64,000 nucleotides of DNA. Origin: Xanthomonas cassavae CFBP 4642 (GTDB lineage Bacteria; Pseudomonadota; Gammaproteobacteria; Xanthomonadales; Xanthomonadaceae). Positions within the stretch are counted from its first letter, which is position 1; each line of letters opens with the position of its first letter. Below the pieces are notes generated by a model. It saw only the letters and a list, made by a program, of their open reading frames with translations. It ran no database searches and was not told the DNA's origin. The position numbers were made by a program, and so were the translations under genes. The stretch lies in the NCBI RefSeq assembly GCF_000454545.1, contig NZ_CM002139.1, positions 1,539,070 to 1,603,069 on the forward strand, in the 5' to 3' direction. Shown in pieces: positions 35,437 through 43,506 of this stretch.

Positions 35437-37029
35437 TTATGCGGCTTGCGCAACGTTTTCAGTGCTGACCGGTGCACTGGAGCGGATCAGGTAATCAAAG
35501 GCGCTCAGTGCCGCCTTGGAGCCTTCGCCCATTGCGATCACGATCTGCTTGTACGGCACCGTGGTGGCATCGCCGGCGGCGAACACACCCGGCACATTGG
35601 TCTGGCCACGGTCGTCGACGATGATCTCGCCACGCGGCGACACCTCCACCGTGCCGCGCAGGAACTCGGTGTTGGGCAGCAGGCCGATCTGCACGAACAC
35701 GCCTTCCAGATCCACGTGCTGGATGTCGCCACCGGTGCGGTCCTTGTAGACCAGACCGGTGACCTTCTGCCCGTCGCCGAGCACTTCGGTCGTCTGCGCG
35801 CTGGTGATGATGCGCACGTTGTGCAGGCTGCGCAGCTTGCGTTGCAGCACTTCGTCGGCGCGCAGCTTGTCGTCGAACTCCACCAGCGTGACATGCGCCA
35901 CGATGCCGGCCAGGTCGATCGCCGCTTCCACGCCCGAATTGCCGCCGCCGATCACCGCCACGCGCTTGCCCTTGAACAGCGGGCCGTCGCAGTGCGGGCA
36001 ATAGGCCACGCCCTTGTTCTTGTACTGGTCTTCGCCCGGCACGTTCATCTGCCTCCAGCGCGCACCGGTGGACAGGATCACCGTCTTGCTCTTGAGCGAG
36101 GCGCCATTGGCCAGCTTGATCTCGATCAGGCCATCGGCACCGGCCGGGATCAGCTGCTCGGCACGCTGCAGGTTCATGATGTCCACCTCGTACTGACGCA
36201 CGTGCTGTTCGAGCGCGGCGGCCATCTTCGGGCCTTCGGTTTCCGGCACGGAGATGAAGTTTTCGATCGACATGGTGTCCAGCACCTGGCCACCGAAACG
36301 CTCGGCGGCCACGCCGGTGCGGATGCCTTTGCGCGCGGCATACACCGCTGCTGCCGAACCGGCCGGGCCACCGCCGACCACCAGCACCTCGAAGGCGTCC
36401 TTGGCGGCGATCCTGGCGGCGTCGCGCTTTGCGGCATTGGTGTCGAGCTTGGCGACGATCTGCTCCAGCGTCATACGGCCCTGGTCGAACAGCTCGCCAT
36501 TCAGGTACACGGTGGGTACCGACATGATCTGGCGGGTTTCGACCTCGTCCTGGAACCACGCGCCATCGATGGCCACGTGCTTGATGCGCGGGTTGAGCAC
36601 GGCGGCAAGATTCAGCGCCTGCACCACGTCCGGGCAGTTCTGGCACGACAGCGAGAAATAGGTTTCGAACTGGTAATCGCCATCCAGGTGCTGCACCTGC
36701 TCGATCAACTCGGCAGTGGCCTTGGACGGGTGGCCACCCACCTGCAGCAGCGCCAGCACCAGCGAAGTGAACTCGTGGCCCATCGGCAAGCCGGCAAAGC
36801 GCAGCGAAATGTCCTGGCCCGGGGTGGTCAGCGCGAACGAGGGCTTGCGCTGGTTGTCGTCGCGATGCGCATCCAGGCTGATCTTGTCCGACAGCAGCAC
36901 CAGGTCCTCGAGCAGGTCGAGCATTTCGCGCGAGCCGGCGCTGTCGTCGATCGAGGCATGGATCTGGATCGGGCGCGTCACCCGTTCCAGGTAGGCGGTC
37001 AGCTGGGTCTTGAGGTTGGCATCCAACAT
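35437..37029 (-). CDS. ahpF: Alkyl hydroperoxide reductase subunit F
   Basis: NADH:disulphide oxidoreductase of 530 residues that re-reduces AhpC. The N-terminal part is a double thioredoxin fold with SCQNCPDVV (CxxC near 129-132); then FAD and NADH domains with [21 protein letters not shown] near 216, the redox-active [12 protein letters not shown] (CxxC near 345), [19 protein letters not shown] and a C-terminal [27 protein letters not shown]. Both cysteine pairs are intact. ATG 37027-37029. It lies 189 nt downstream of ahpC, with a GC-rich hairpin in between. Confidence 0.97.
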   Translation of the reverse strand: MLDANLKTQLTAYLERVTRPIQIHASIDDSAGSREMLDLLEDLVLLSDKISLDAHRDDNQRKPSFALTTPGQDISLRFAGLPMGHEFTSLVLALLQVGGHPSKATAELIEQVQHLDGDYQFETYFSLSCQNCPDVVQALNLAAVLNPRIKHVAIDGAWFQDEVETRQIMSVPTVYLNGELFDQGRMTLEQIVAKLDTNAAKRDAARIAAKDAFEVLVVGGGPAGSAAAVYAARKGIRTGVAAERFGGQVLDTMSIENFISVPETEGPKMAAALEQHVRQYEVDIMNLQRAEQLIPAGADGLIEIKLANGASLKSKTVILSTGARWRQMNVPGEDQYKNKGVAYCPHCDGPLFKGKRVAVIGGGNSGVEAAIDLAGIVAHVTLVEFDDKLRADEVLQRKLRSLHNVRIITSAQTTEVLGDGQKVTGLVYKDRTGGDIQHVDLEGVFVQIGLLPNTEFLRGTVEVSPRGEIIVDDRGQTNVPGVFAAGDATTVPYKQIVIAMGEGSKAALSAFDYLIRSSAPVSTENVAQAA

Positions 37030-37184
37030 GGAGAACTCCTGAGAATGGGCAAGGGGAGGGCGTGACGCCGCTGCGCATGCGCAGGTCGCCTGGGGAGGAA
37101 GGGATGAACCGCAGCCGGCGCGGGATCGGGATGCGTGCTGGCGATGGCGGGCGGGCAGCCCGGCACCGGCTCCGGTTCACCCCC

Positions 37185-37202
37185 GGCCCGGAAGACCGGG
37201 CC
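37185..37202. other. Hairpin in the ahpC-ahpF intergenic region
   Basis: GGCCCGG-AAGA-CCGGGCC forms a perfect 7-bp stem with a 4-nt loop, 17 nt beyond the ahpC stop. No T-run follows on the minus strand, so it is more likely an mRNA-stabilising or attenuating structure that lets ahpC be made in excess of ahpF. That role is inference. Confidence 0.5.
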
Positions 37203-37218
37203 AGGGATGCGTGGCGGC

Positions 37219-37782
37219 TTAGATCTTGCCGACCAGGTCCAGCGACGGAGCCAGGGTCTTGGCGCCTTCCTTCCACTTGGCCGGGCAGACCTGGCCAGGA
37301 TTGTTGGCCACGAACTGCGCTGCGGTCAGCTTGCGCAGCGTCTCGGTGACGTCGCGGGCGATGGAGTTGTCGTGGATTTCCAGGGTCTTGATCACGCCTT
37401 CGGGATTGATGATGAAGGTGCCGCGCAGCGCCAGGCCTTCTTCTTCAATGTGCACGCCGAACGCGCGAGTCAGCTTGTGGGTCGGGTCGCCGATCAGCGG
37501 AAACTGCGCCTTGCCCACGGCTGGGGAGGTTTCGTGCCACACCTTGTGCGAGAAATGCGTGTCGGTGGTGACGATGTAGACCTCGGCGCCGGCCTTCTGA
37601 AAGGCGGCATAATTGTCGGCGGCGTCTTCCACTTCGGTCGGGCAGTTGAAGGTGAATGCGGCCGGCATGAAGATCAGCACCGACCACTTGCCCTTCAGGC
37701 TGGCCTCGGTGACTTCGATGAAGTTGCCATTGTGGTACGCATTCGCCTTGAACGGCTGGACCTGAGTGTTGATGAGAGACAT
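37219..37782 (-). CDS. ahpC: Alkyl hydroperoxide reductase subunit C (2-Cys peroxiredoxin)
   Basis: Peroxiredoxin of 187 residues reducing H2O2 and organic hydroperoxides. The peroxidatic site is MPAAFTFNCPTEVED with Cys47 and the resolving site is GQVCPAKW with Cys166, giving the 2-Cys AhpC type; TTDTHFSHKVWHE and IGDPTHKLTRAFGV are typical. ATG 37780-37782 with GAGG upstream. It is the first gene of the peroxide cluster and lies 78 nt downstream of a four-block OxyR site. Confidence 0.97.
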   Translation of the reverse strand: MSLINTQVQPFKANAYHNGNFIEVTEASLKGKWSVLIFMPAAFTFNCPTEVEDAADNYAAFQKAGAEVYIVTTDTHFSHKVWHETSPAVGKAQFPLIGDPTHKLTRAFGVHIEEEGLALRGTFIINPEGVIKTLEIHDNSIARDVTETLRKLTAAQFVANNPGQVCPAKWKEGAKTLAPSLDLVGKI

Positions 37783-37860
37783 TGAGTTTCCTCGTGCGAT
37801 GAAAGGGGGGGCGGGGGATGGAACAGGCGCCATGGTAGGCAGGATCGATAGATTCCTCAA

Positions 37861-37897
37861 ATCGATTGATGGAATTGCATAGATAGTCTTAGGCTAT
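37861..37897 (-). promoter_or_regulatory. OxyR-binding site upstream of ahpC
   Basis: Read on the minus strand: ATAG-N7-CTAT-N7-ATTC-N7-CGAT. This is the OxyR tetramer pattern (four quarter-sites ATAG/CTAT with 7-nt spacers): two perfect blocks and two with changes (ATTC for ATAG, CGAT for CTAT). It lies 79-115 nt before the ahpC start, as expected for activation, and also within ~125 nt of the divergent prmC start. Confidence 0.85.
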
Positions 37898-37985
37898 CGA
37901 TTCCGCAGGCCGCATCTGCCAATATGGCAAGCGGTTCCAGCACCGATAATGGTCGGCCGAGGTCGCGCACCAGTGAATGATCCGT

Positions 37986-38837
37986 ATGAGCAATGAGCCT
38001 GCCGCCTCCGCCGAGCACCTGCTGCGGCAGGCATGCCAGCGGATCGATCGTCGCGATGCCGAGCCTCTGTTGCTGCATGCGCTGGGCCGCGATCGCGCCT
38101 GGTTGTTCGCACATGGCCGCGATCCCGTGACCACCACAGTGGCTGCGGCGTTCCAGGCCCTGGTGCAGCGGCGGGTGGACGGCGAGCCGGTGGCGTACCT
38201 GACCGGTTCGCGCGGCTTCTGGACGCTGGATCTGGAGGTCTCGACAGCGACACTGATCCCACGCGCCGACACTGAAACCTTGGTCGAACTGGCGCTGGAG
38301 CGGCTGGACCGTGCCGCTGGCCGCCGGGTGGCCGATCTGGGGACCGGCAGTGGCGCGATCGCCCTGGCCATCGCCAGTGAACGCCCGCAGGCGCAGTTGA
38401 TCGCCACCGATGCCAGTGCGGCCGCGCTCGCCATCGCGCGGCGCAACGCCGATCGTCATCGCCTATCGAACGTGCAGTTCCGCCACGGCAGCTGGTTCGT
38501 TCCGCTGGCAGGCGAGCGCTTCGACCTGATCGCCAGCAATCCGCCGTATATCGCTGCTGGCGACCCGCATCTGGCGCAGGGCGATCTGTGCCACGAGCCG
38601 GCCAGCGCACTGGCTTCCGGTGGCGACGGGCTGGCCGACATCCGCCGGATCGTGGCCGATGCACCGGCGCATCTGCACAGCGGCGGGTGGCTGCTGCTCG
38701 AACATGGCTGGGACCAGGGCGAGGCGGTGGCCGAGCTACTGGAAGCGCGTGGGTTTGCGCAGGTCGCTACGCAGCAGGACCTTGAGCAGCGCGACCGGGT
38801 GAGCCTGGGCTGCTGGGAAGTCGTTGCCGTGGCCTGA
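37986..38837 (+). CDS. prmC: Release factor glutamine methyltransferase PrmC
   Basis: Methylates the GGQ glutamine of release factors 1 and 2, needed for efficient termination. The 283-residue protein has an N-terminal helical substrate domain, the SAM motif [20 protein letters not shown] near 112, [16 protein letters not shown] and the catalytic NPPY ([18 protein letters not shown]), then [20 protein letters not shown]; all match PrmC. The gene is divergent from ahpC. ATG 37977 (adding three residues) is an equally possible start; neither has a strong ribosome site. Confidence 0.92.
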   Translation: MSNEPAASAEHLLRQACQRIDRRDAEPLLLHALGRDRAWLFAHGRDPVTTTVAAAFQALVQRRVDGEPVAYLTGSRGFWTLDLEVSTATLIPRADTETLVELALERLDRAAGRRVADLGTGSGAIALAIASERPQAQLIATDASAAALAIARRNADRHRLSNVQFRHGSWFVPLAGERFDLIASNPPYIAAGDPHLAQGDLCHEPASALASGGDGLADIRRIVADAPAHLHSGGWLLLEHGWDQGEAVAELLEARGFAQVATQQDLEQRDRVSLGCWEVVAVA

Positions 38838-39199
38838 CGGTAGCGTCGGCCAGCTCCAGTGCCAGGCCCCCGGCGTGAGTAACGCGCCGCCGAGCGCGGA
38901 GTCCTGTCGACCGCCATGGGTTGCAAAGCGGCTGGATGCGCCCGGACTGCCGATGCGCGGCTCCACCACGCTGGCCGTTTGAGCACGCACGCGGGCGTCG
39001 CGCCATGGCCCACTGTCCGGCCACGACGATGCTTGGCGGCGCCGATCACATGCAGCGCGGCGAATCGTGCTGCCAGCCATCTCGGGCGCAACGCCCCGGC
39101 GATGGAGCACTGCCTCTGCCGTCACCCTGTGCGGTCCGCCGCAGGCAGTGCCCTCCGCCGCCGGCCGATACAATGCGGGTTTTCGCCCAGGACCGACGC
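38838..39199. other. Non-coding interval prmC-pip
   Basis: No gene, repeat or terminator with a T-run is supported in these 362 nt. Reading the pip frame further upstream gives an arginine/cysteine/proline-rich stretch without family features, so I treat it as upstream DNA. Confidence 0.55.
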
Positions 39200-40141
39200 A
39201 TGCGCACGCTCTATCCCGAGATCGCCCCCTACGAGCAGGGCAACCTGAAGGTCGACGACCGCCACACGCTGTATTTCGAACAATGCGGCAACCCGCAAGG
39301 CAAGCCGGTGGTGATGCTGCACGGCGGCCCGGGCGGCGGTTGCAACGCCAAGATGCGGCGCTTCCACGACCCGGCCAAGTACCGCATCGTGCTGTTCGAC
39401 CAGCGTGGTTCGGGCCGTTCCACCCCGCATGCCGATCTCACCGGCAACACCACCTGGGATCTGGTGGCCGACATCGAACGCCTGCGCACGCACCTGGGCA
39501 TCGAGCGCTGGCAGGTGTTCGGCGGCAGCTGGGGCTCGACACTGGCGTTGGCCTATGCGCAGACCCACCCGCAGCAGGTCACCGAGCTGGTGCTGCGCGG
39601 CATTTTCCTGCTGCGCCGCTTCGAGCTTGAATGGTTCTATCAGGAAGGCGCCAGCCGGCTGTTCCCGGATGCCTGGGAGCACTACATCAATGCGATTCCG
39701 CTGGACGAGCGCAGCGACCTGATCGCTGCCTTCCATCGCCGCCTGACCAGCGACGACGAAGCCACGCGGCTGGCCGCCGCCAAGGCCTGGAGCGTGTGGG
39801 AAGGCGCCACCAGCTTCCTGCATGTGGACGAGGACTTCGTCACCGGGCATGAGGACGCGCACTTTGCGTTGGCCTTTGCCCGCATCGAGAACCACTACTT
39901 CGTCAACCAGGGCTTCTTCGAGGTGGAAGGCCAGTTGCTGCGGGACGCGTACCGCATCGCCGACATCCCCGGCGTGATCGTGCACGGCCGGTACGATGTG
40001 GTCTGCCCGCTGCAAAGCGCCTGGGACCTGCACAAGGTATGGCCCAAGGCGCAGCTGCAGATCAGCCCGGCCTCGGGGCACTCGGCGTTCGAGCCGGAAA
40101 ATGTCGATGCATTGGTGCGCGCGACCGACCGGTTCGCCTGA
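39200..40141 (+). CDS. pip: Proline iminopeptidase
   Basis: Alpha/beta hydrolase peptidase (S33) that removes N-terminal proline from peptides in the cytoplasm. The 313 residues contain VVMLHGGPGGG (oxyanion), FDQRGSGRS, the nucleophile elbow FGGSWGSTLAL with Ser110, VHGRYDVVCPL with Asp near 266 and ASGHSAFEP with His294. These numbers are those of the crystallised Xanthomonas enzyme (Ser110, Asp266, His294), which fixes the start at ATG 39200 despite longer possible readings. It stands alone, with a REP-like palindrome about 100 nt downstream. Confidence 0.97.
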   Translation: MRTLYPEIAPYEQGNLKVDDRHTLYFEQCGNPQGKPVVMLHGGPGGGCNAKMRRFHDPAKYRIVLFDQRGSGRSTPHADLTGNTTWDLVADIERLRTHLGIERWQVFGGSWGSTLALAYAQTHPQQVTELVLRGIFLLRRFELEWFYQEGASRLFPDAWEHYINAIPLDERSDLIAAFHRRLTSDDEATRLAAAKAWSVWEGATSFLHVDEDFVTGHEDAHFALAFARIENHYFVNQGFFEVEGQLLRDAYRIADIPGVIVHGRYDVVCPLQSAWDLHKVWPKAQLQISPASGHSAFEPENVDALVRATDRFA

Positions 40142-40241
40142 TTGCAGTTGCGCGCTGCCACGCGGGGAATCGGTTATTGCCTGCGCCGGCCGCGCGTCAC
40201 CTGATCTTCAGGGTGGGTCGTTGGCGAAGGACTCGTTTTCC

Positions 40242-40308
40242 GTAGAAGCGCACCCGGGCGCGACAGGGCTTTATCGGTAAGGCCCGTCGCGCCCGGGTGC
40301 GCTCCTAC
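40242..40308. repeat. REP-like palindromic element (second copy)
   Basis: GTAGAAGCGCACC-CGGGCGCGAC (40242-40264) is mirrored by GTCGCGCCCG-GGTGCGCTCCTAC (40286-40308) around AGGGCTTTATCGGTAAGGCCC, itself partly complementary. The core is the same as in 26641-26750. It lies between the convergent pip and amidohydrolase genes. Confidence 0.85.
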
Positions 40309-40347
40309 CTGGGTAGTTGTTGTTCATTGTCGCATGCCGCAAGCCGG

Positions 40348-41133
40348 TTATCGCGGCAGCAGGCCCTCGGCCAACGGCGGAAGAAGACGCGCCAGTCGCT
40401 GCACCCATGCCGTTTGCCCGGTGGTATCGGCAATCAGGTCCTGGCGGATCTCCAGTTCCACATGCGGCAGGCCGCGGCCTTCGCCATGGACCGGAATGGC
40501 GTAGTCGGTGGCATCGCTGACCGCATACGGCTGGTTGTCGCCAACCACCAACTCCGGTTCCGCGCGCAAGGCGTCCAGCAGGCGATGCGCCAGCCGGGTG
40601 TCGCGGTGGTACAGCACGCCGGCATGCCAGGGGCGCGCCTGGCTGGCCATCACCGGGGTGAAGCTGTGCATGGACACCAGCAGCGTCGGTTGCCGGCTAT
40701 CTGCGCGCGCGTCCAGCTCGGCGGCGATGCGGCCGTGATACGGCGCGAAGATGGCATCGATGCGCTGCTGGCGCTCAGCCGGGGTCAGCTGCAGATTGCC
40801 GCGCACCGTGGTGCCGTCGCTGATCTCCGGCATCCGGCTGGCGGCGCCATCGGGCCGGTTGCAGTCGATCACCAACCGCGAATAGGTCTGGGTGATGGCA
40901 ACCGCATCCAGCGCCTCTGCCAGCAGGCGGGTGACCTGCGCAATGCCGATGTCCCAGCCGATATGGCGGTCCAGCTCGAACTGCGGCAGGCCCAGGTTGG
41001 TCAGCCGTGCCGGCACGCGCTGGCCGGCATGGTCGGCAATCAACAGCCAGGGCGATGCGGCCTGCGCGTTGTACACGGTGAACGGCGCCGGATCCCCGGC
41101 ACCCAGCAAGGGCTCGGCCACGGCATCAGCCAC
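40348..41133 (-). CDS. N-formylglutamate amidohydrolase family protein
   Basis: A 261-residue protein of the N-formylglutamate amidohydrolase (FGase) fold: LLIADHAGQRVPARL (His-based zinc motif start), RHIGWDIGIAQVTRLLAEALDAVAITQTYSRLVIDCNRP, SMHSFTPVM and LPHVELEIRQDLI. Family members cleave N-formylglutamate in histidine degradation, but stand-alone proteins of this group may have other amide substrates. I take GTG 41131-41133, which overlaps the Nudix stop by 8 nt and begins right before the conserved part; no ATG fits as well. It is the last gene of the operon. Confidence 0.85.
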   Translation of the reverse strand: MADAVAEPLLGAGDPAPFTVYNAQAASPWLLIADHAGQRVPARLTNLGLPQFELDRHIGWDIGIAQVTRLLAEALDAVAITQTYSRLVIDCNRPDGAASRMPEISDGTTVRGNLQLTPAERQQRIDAIFAPYHGRIAAELDARADSRQPTLLVSMHSFTPVMASQARPWHAGVLYHRDTRLAHRLLDALRAEPELVVGDNQPYAVSDATDYAIPVHGEGRGLPHVELEIRQDLIADTTGQTAWVQRLARLLPPLAEGLLPR

Positions 41134-41677
41134 GCGGGGTGCCGTCCAGCGCGTGGTCGGCCAGGTAAAGCCCGGCCCATAGCTTGGGGTCCATCTGGTA
41201 GCCCTCGGCCATCTTCTGTACCAGCCAGGCGCCGACCTGCGCGCGCGGGATTTCGTGCACGGTGATGTCCTCGCTGGCATCGCCACCGCCGGCGCCGACC
41301 TTGCGCAGCCCGGTGGCGCGCACGAAGGCGATCTTCTCGCTGCTGGCGCCGGCCGAGGTGGGGCCGATCATCAGCACTTCGGCATGGTCGGCGGTCCAGC
41401 CGGTCTCTTCTTCCAGCTCGCGGATGGCCGACAGTTCGATCGATTCGCCGGCATGCACATCGCCCACCAGTCCGGCCGGCATTTCGATGGTGCGGGCCTG
41501 CAGCGGCACGCGGAACTGCTCGACGAACAGCATTGCATCGTCCGGGGTCACCGCCACGATGATCGCGGCCAGGCCGCCGGCATGCACGCGCTCGGAATAT
41601 TCCCAGGTGCCGCGCACCACCATGCGCTGGTACTTGCCTTCGTAGACCACGGTGGGCGGCGTGTCGTGTCGGTTCAT
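41126..41677 (-). CDS. Nudix hydrolase (ADP-ribose-pyrophosphatase-like)
   Basis: A 183-residue Nudix enzyme. The box is complete: GDVHAGE then SIELSAIRELEEETGW (GX5EX7REUXEEXGU) near residues 74-96. The upstream VYEGKYQRMVVRGTWEYSERV and MLFVEQFRVPLQARTIEMPAGL segments are those of ADP-ribose/ADP-sugar pyrophosphatases (NudE/NudF group). Likely substrates are ADP-ribose or similar nucleotide sugars. Its ATG overlaps the FEN gene stop (ATGA 41674-41677), so it is translationally coupled within the operon. Confidence 0.9.
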   Translation of the reverse strand: MNRHDTPPTVVYEGKYQRMVVRGTWEYSERVHAGGLAAIIVAVTPDDAMLFVEQFRVPLQARTIEMPAGLVGDVHAGESIELSAIRELEEETGWTADHAEVLMIGPTSAGASSEKIAFVRATGLRKVGAGGGDASEDITVHEIPRAQVGAWLVQKMAEGYQMDPKLWAGLYLADHALDGTPRG

Positions 41678-42660
41678 GGCGTCGGGCCTTGGGACAGGGA
41701 AGCGGGAGGAAGGGGCGGCGTGGCGGCCGTGCAGGCGGCCAGCAGCCGCCGGCGCGTGAGCGGGCCGAAGCGCAGGCTGTCGCACAGCCCGGTCAGCATG
41801 TCGGTATCGGCCGGTGCACGCGTGAAACCGGTGGCGGTGAGGTCCAGCGGCGCATCCAGCGCGATGGTGGTGAGCTGGCGCCACAGCAGCGCATGCTCGC
41901 GTTGTTCGCGCAGCCGCGCCGCCATCTGCGCTGCGCCGCGCAGGCGCAGGAACGGGACCTCGTCGATGCGCTCCAGCAGCGCATCCAGGCTGCCGAAATG
42001 CGCAAGCAGCACCGCCGCCGATTTGGCGCCGATACCGGTGATGCCGGGAATGTTGTCGATCGCATCGCCGCACAGCGCCAGGTAGTCGGCGATCTGGTGC
42101 GCATGCACGCCGTGGCGTGCCTTCACTCCGTCCACGCCCCAGCGCAGATTGCGCGCGTAGTCCCATTGCTCGTCGTGTTCGAACAACAGCTGCGACAGGT
42201 CCTTGTCGGCCGAGACGATGATGCCGCGCAGGCCATGCCCGCGCGCGCTGTGCAGGGCGCTGCCGATCAGATCGTCGGCCTCGTATTGGCGGTGGGCCAG
42301 CACGCTCAGCCCCAGCGCCGCGCACAGCGCTTTGCAATGGGCGAACTGGCGCCGCAACGCGTCCGGCGCCGGTTCGCGGTTGCCCTTGTAGGCAGGGTAG
42401 ATCGCGTGCCGGAAGCAACTGTCCAGCGCCTCGTCGAAGGCGATGGTGATGTACTGCGGGTGCTCGCGTTCGAGCAGATCCAGCAGGAAGCGCGCGAACC
42501 CGTGCACGGCGTTGGTCGGCCAGCCCTGCGCGTCCTGGAATTCGTCCGGAATCGAATGCCAGGCGCGAAACACGTACAGGCTGGCATCCACCAGATACAG
42601 CGGCTCCGGTCGCGGGCCGCCCGGCAGCGCCGCCGCAATGGCGCCGGGCAGCGTGCTCAT
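41674..42660 (-). CDS. 5'-3' exonuclease / flap endonuclease (Pol I N-domain-like, stand-alone)
   Basis: A 328-residue FEN-family nuclease. Metal-binding acidic clusters are visible: YLVDASLYVFRAWHSIP, ITIAFDEALDSCFRH.IYPAYKGNR, QYEADDLIGSAL and IIVSADKDLSQLL, then the helix-hairpin-helix DNA-binding GDAIDNIPGITGIGAKSAAVLLAHFG. It corresponds to the 5'-nuclease domain of Pol I but without a polymerase, like ExoIX/Xni, and is longer (328 vs ~250) by a C-terminal helical tail. Catalytic acids look complete, so it should be active on flaps. It overlaps its neighbours by ATGA at both ends. Confidence 0.88.
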   Translation of the reverse strand: MSTLPGAIAAALPGGPRPEPLYLVDASLYVFRAWHSIPDEFQDAQGWPTNAVHGFARFLLDLLEREHPQYITIAFDEALDSCFRHAIYPAYKGNREPAPDALRRQFAHCKALCAALGLSVLAHRQYEADDLIGSALHSARGHGLRGIIVSADKDLSQLLFEHDEQWDYARNLRWGVDGVKARHGVHAHQIADYLALCGDAIDNIPGITGIGAKSAAVLLAHFGSLDALLERIDEVPFLRLRGAAQMAARLREQREHALLWRQLTTIALDAPLDLTATGFTRAPADTDMLTGLCDSLRFGPLTRRRLLAACTAATPPLPPASLSQGPTP

Positions 42661-43232
42661 GGAGTCCAGTCGCGCAGCAGGGTGCGCGGGTCCGGGCGCT
42701 CGCGTTCGGGCACCTGCAGGCGCGGCGTACCGATATGGATGAAGCCGGCGATGCATTCGTGTTCCTGCAGGCCAAGGTAGCCGCCCACGGCGGGGTCGTA
42801 GGCCATCCACGCGGTAAGCCATTGCGCGCCGAAACCATGCGCCTGTGCGGCTTGCAGCAATGCAAAACACACGCAGCCGGCAGTGAGCAGTTGCTCCTGC
42901 TCGGGCACCTTGTGGTCCGGGCGCAGCGTGGCGATCACCACGATCACCAGCGGCGCATCGTTGAAGCGGTTGCGGTCTTTTTCCACCGCCGCCGGCGGTG
43001 CCAACGGGTCGGCGGCCTGGGTGCGCTCGGCGAGGAAATCGCCCAATGCGTGGCGTGCATCGCCCTGGATACGCAGGAACCGGAACGGCACCAGCTTGCC
43101 GTGGTCGGGCACGCGCACGGCCGAGGTCAGCATGCGCAGCAGGGTGTCTTCATCCGGGCCGGGTTCGCCCAACTGCTTGGAGGGAACCGAGCGACGCGCA
43201 TCCAGCGCCTGAAGCGAATACGGTGCGTGCAT
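42657..43232 (-). CDS. Nitroreductase family protein (YdjA-like)
   Basis: FMN-dependent oxidoreductase of 191 residues: ALDARRSVPSKQLGEPGP (flavin phosphate contact RxS), AVRVPDHGKLVPFRFLRIQGDAR, DAPLVIVVIATLR, then CVCFALLQAAQAHGFGAQWLTAWMAYDPAVGGYLGL and GFIHIGTP. The closest kind is the minimal YdjA nitroreductase. It starts the four-gene operon (ATG 43230-43232) and overlaps the nuclease gene by ATGA (42657-42660). Physiological substrate unknown. Confidence 0.9.
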   Translation of the reverse strand: MHAPYSLQALDARRSVPSKQLGEPGPDEDTLLRMLTSAVRVPDHGKLVPFRFLRIQGDARHALGDFLAERTQAADPLAPPAAVEKDRNRFNDAPLVIVVIATLRPDHKVPEQEQLLTAGCVCFALLQAAQAHGFGAQWLTAWMAYDPAVGGYLGLQEHECIAGFIHIGTPRLQVPERERPDPRTLLRDWTP

Positions 43233-43506
43233 AGGGAAGGGTTCTGGGGGAGTGCAGCGATTATAGACGGGCACTCCCCAACGCCCGCCCCACTGCGGCC
43301 AGGCGCGGGACGCCGAGCGGACGCGATCGGCGGACGTGACCGGCAATGGATGGCGTAGCGGCCGTGCCGCTGCTGCATTGAAAGGGCACTGCGCGCAACC
43401 GGTAGCGGCCCACGTACACTGCGATCTCTGCGCGCGTTCGCATCCGCCTGACCCCGCGTGGTGCAGGGTGCCCGCCTTTCCTCGTGTTCGCTGCGTGCGC
43501 CGTCCG

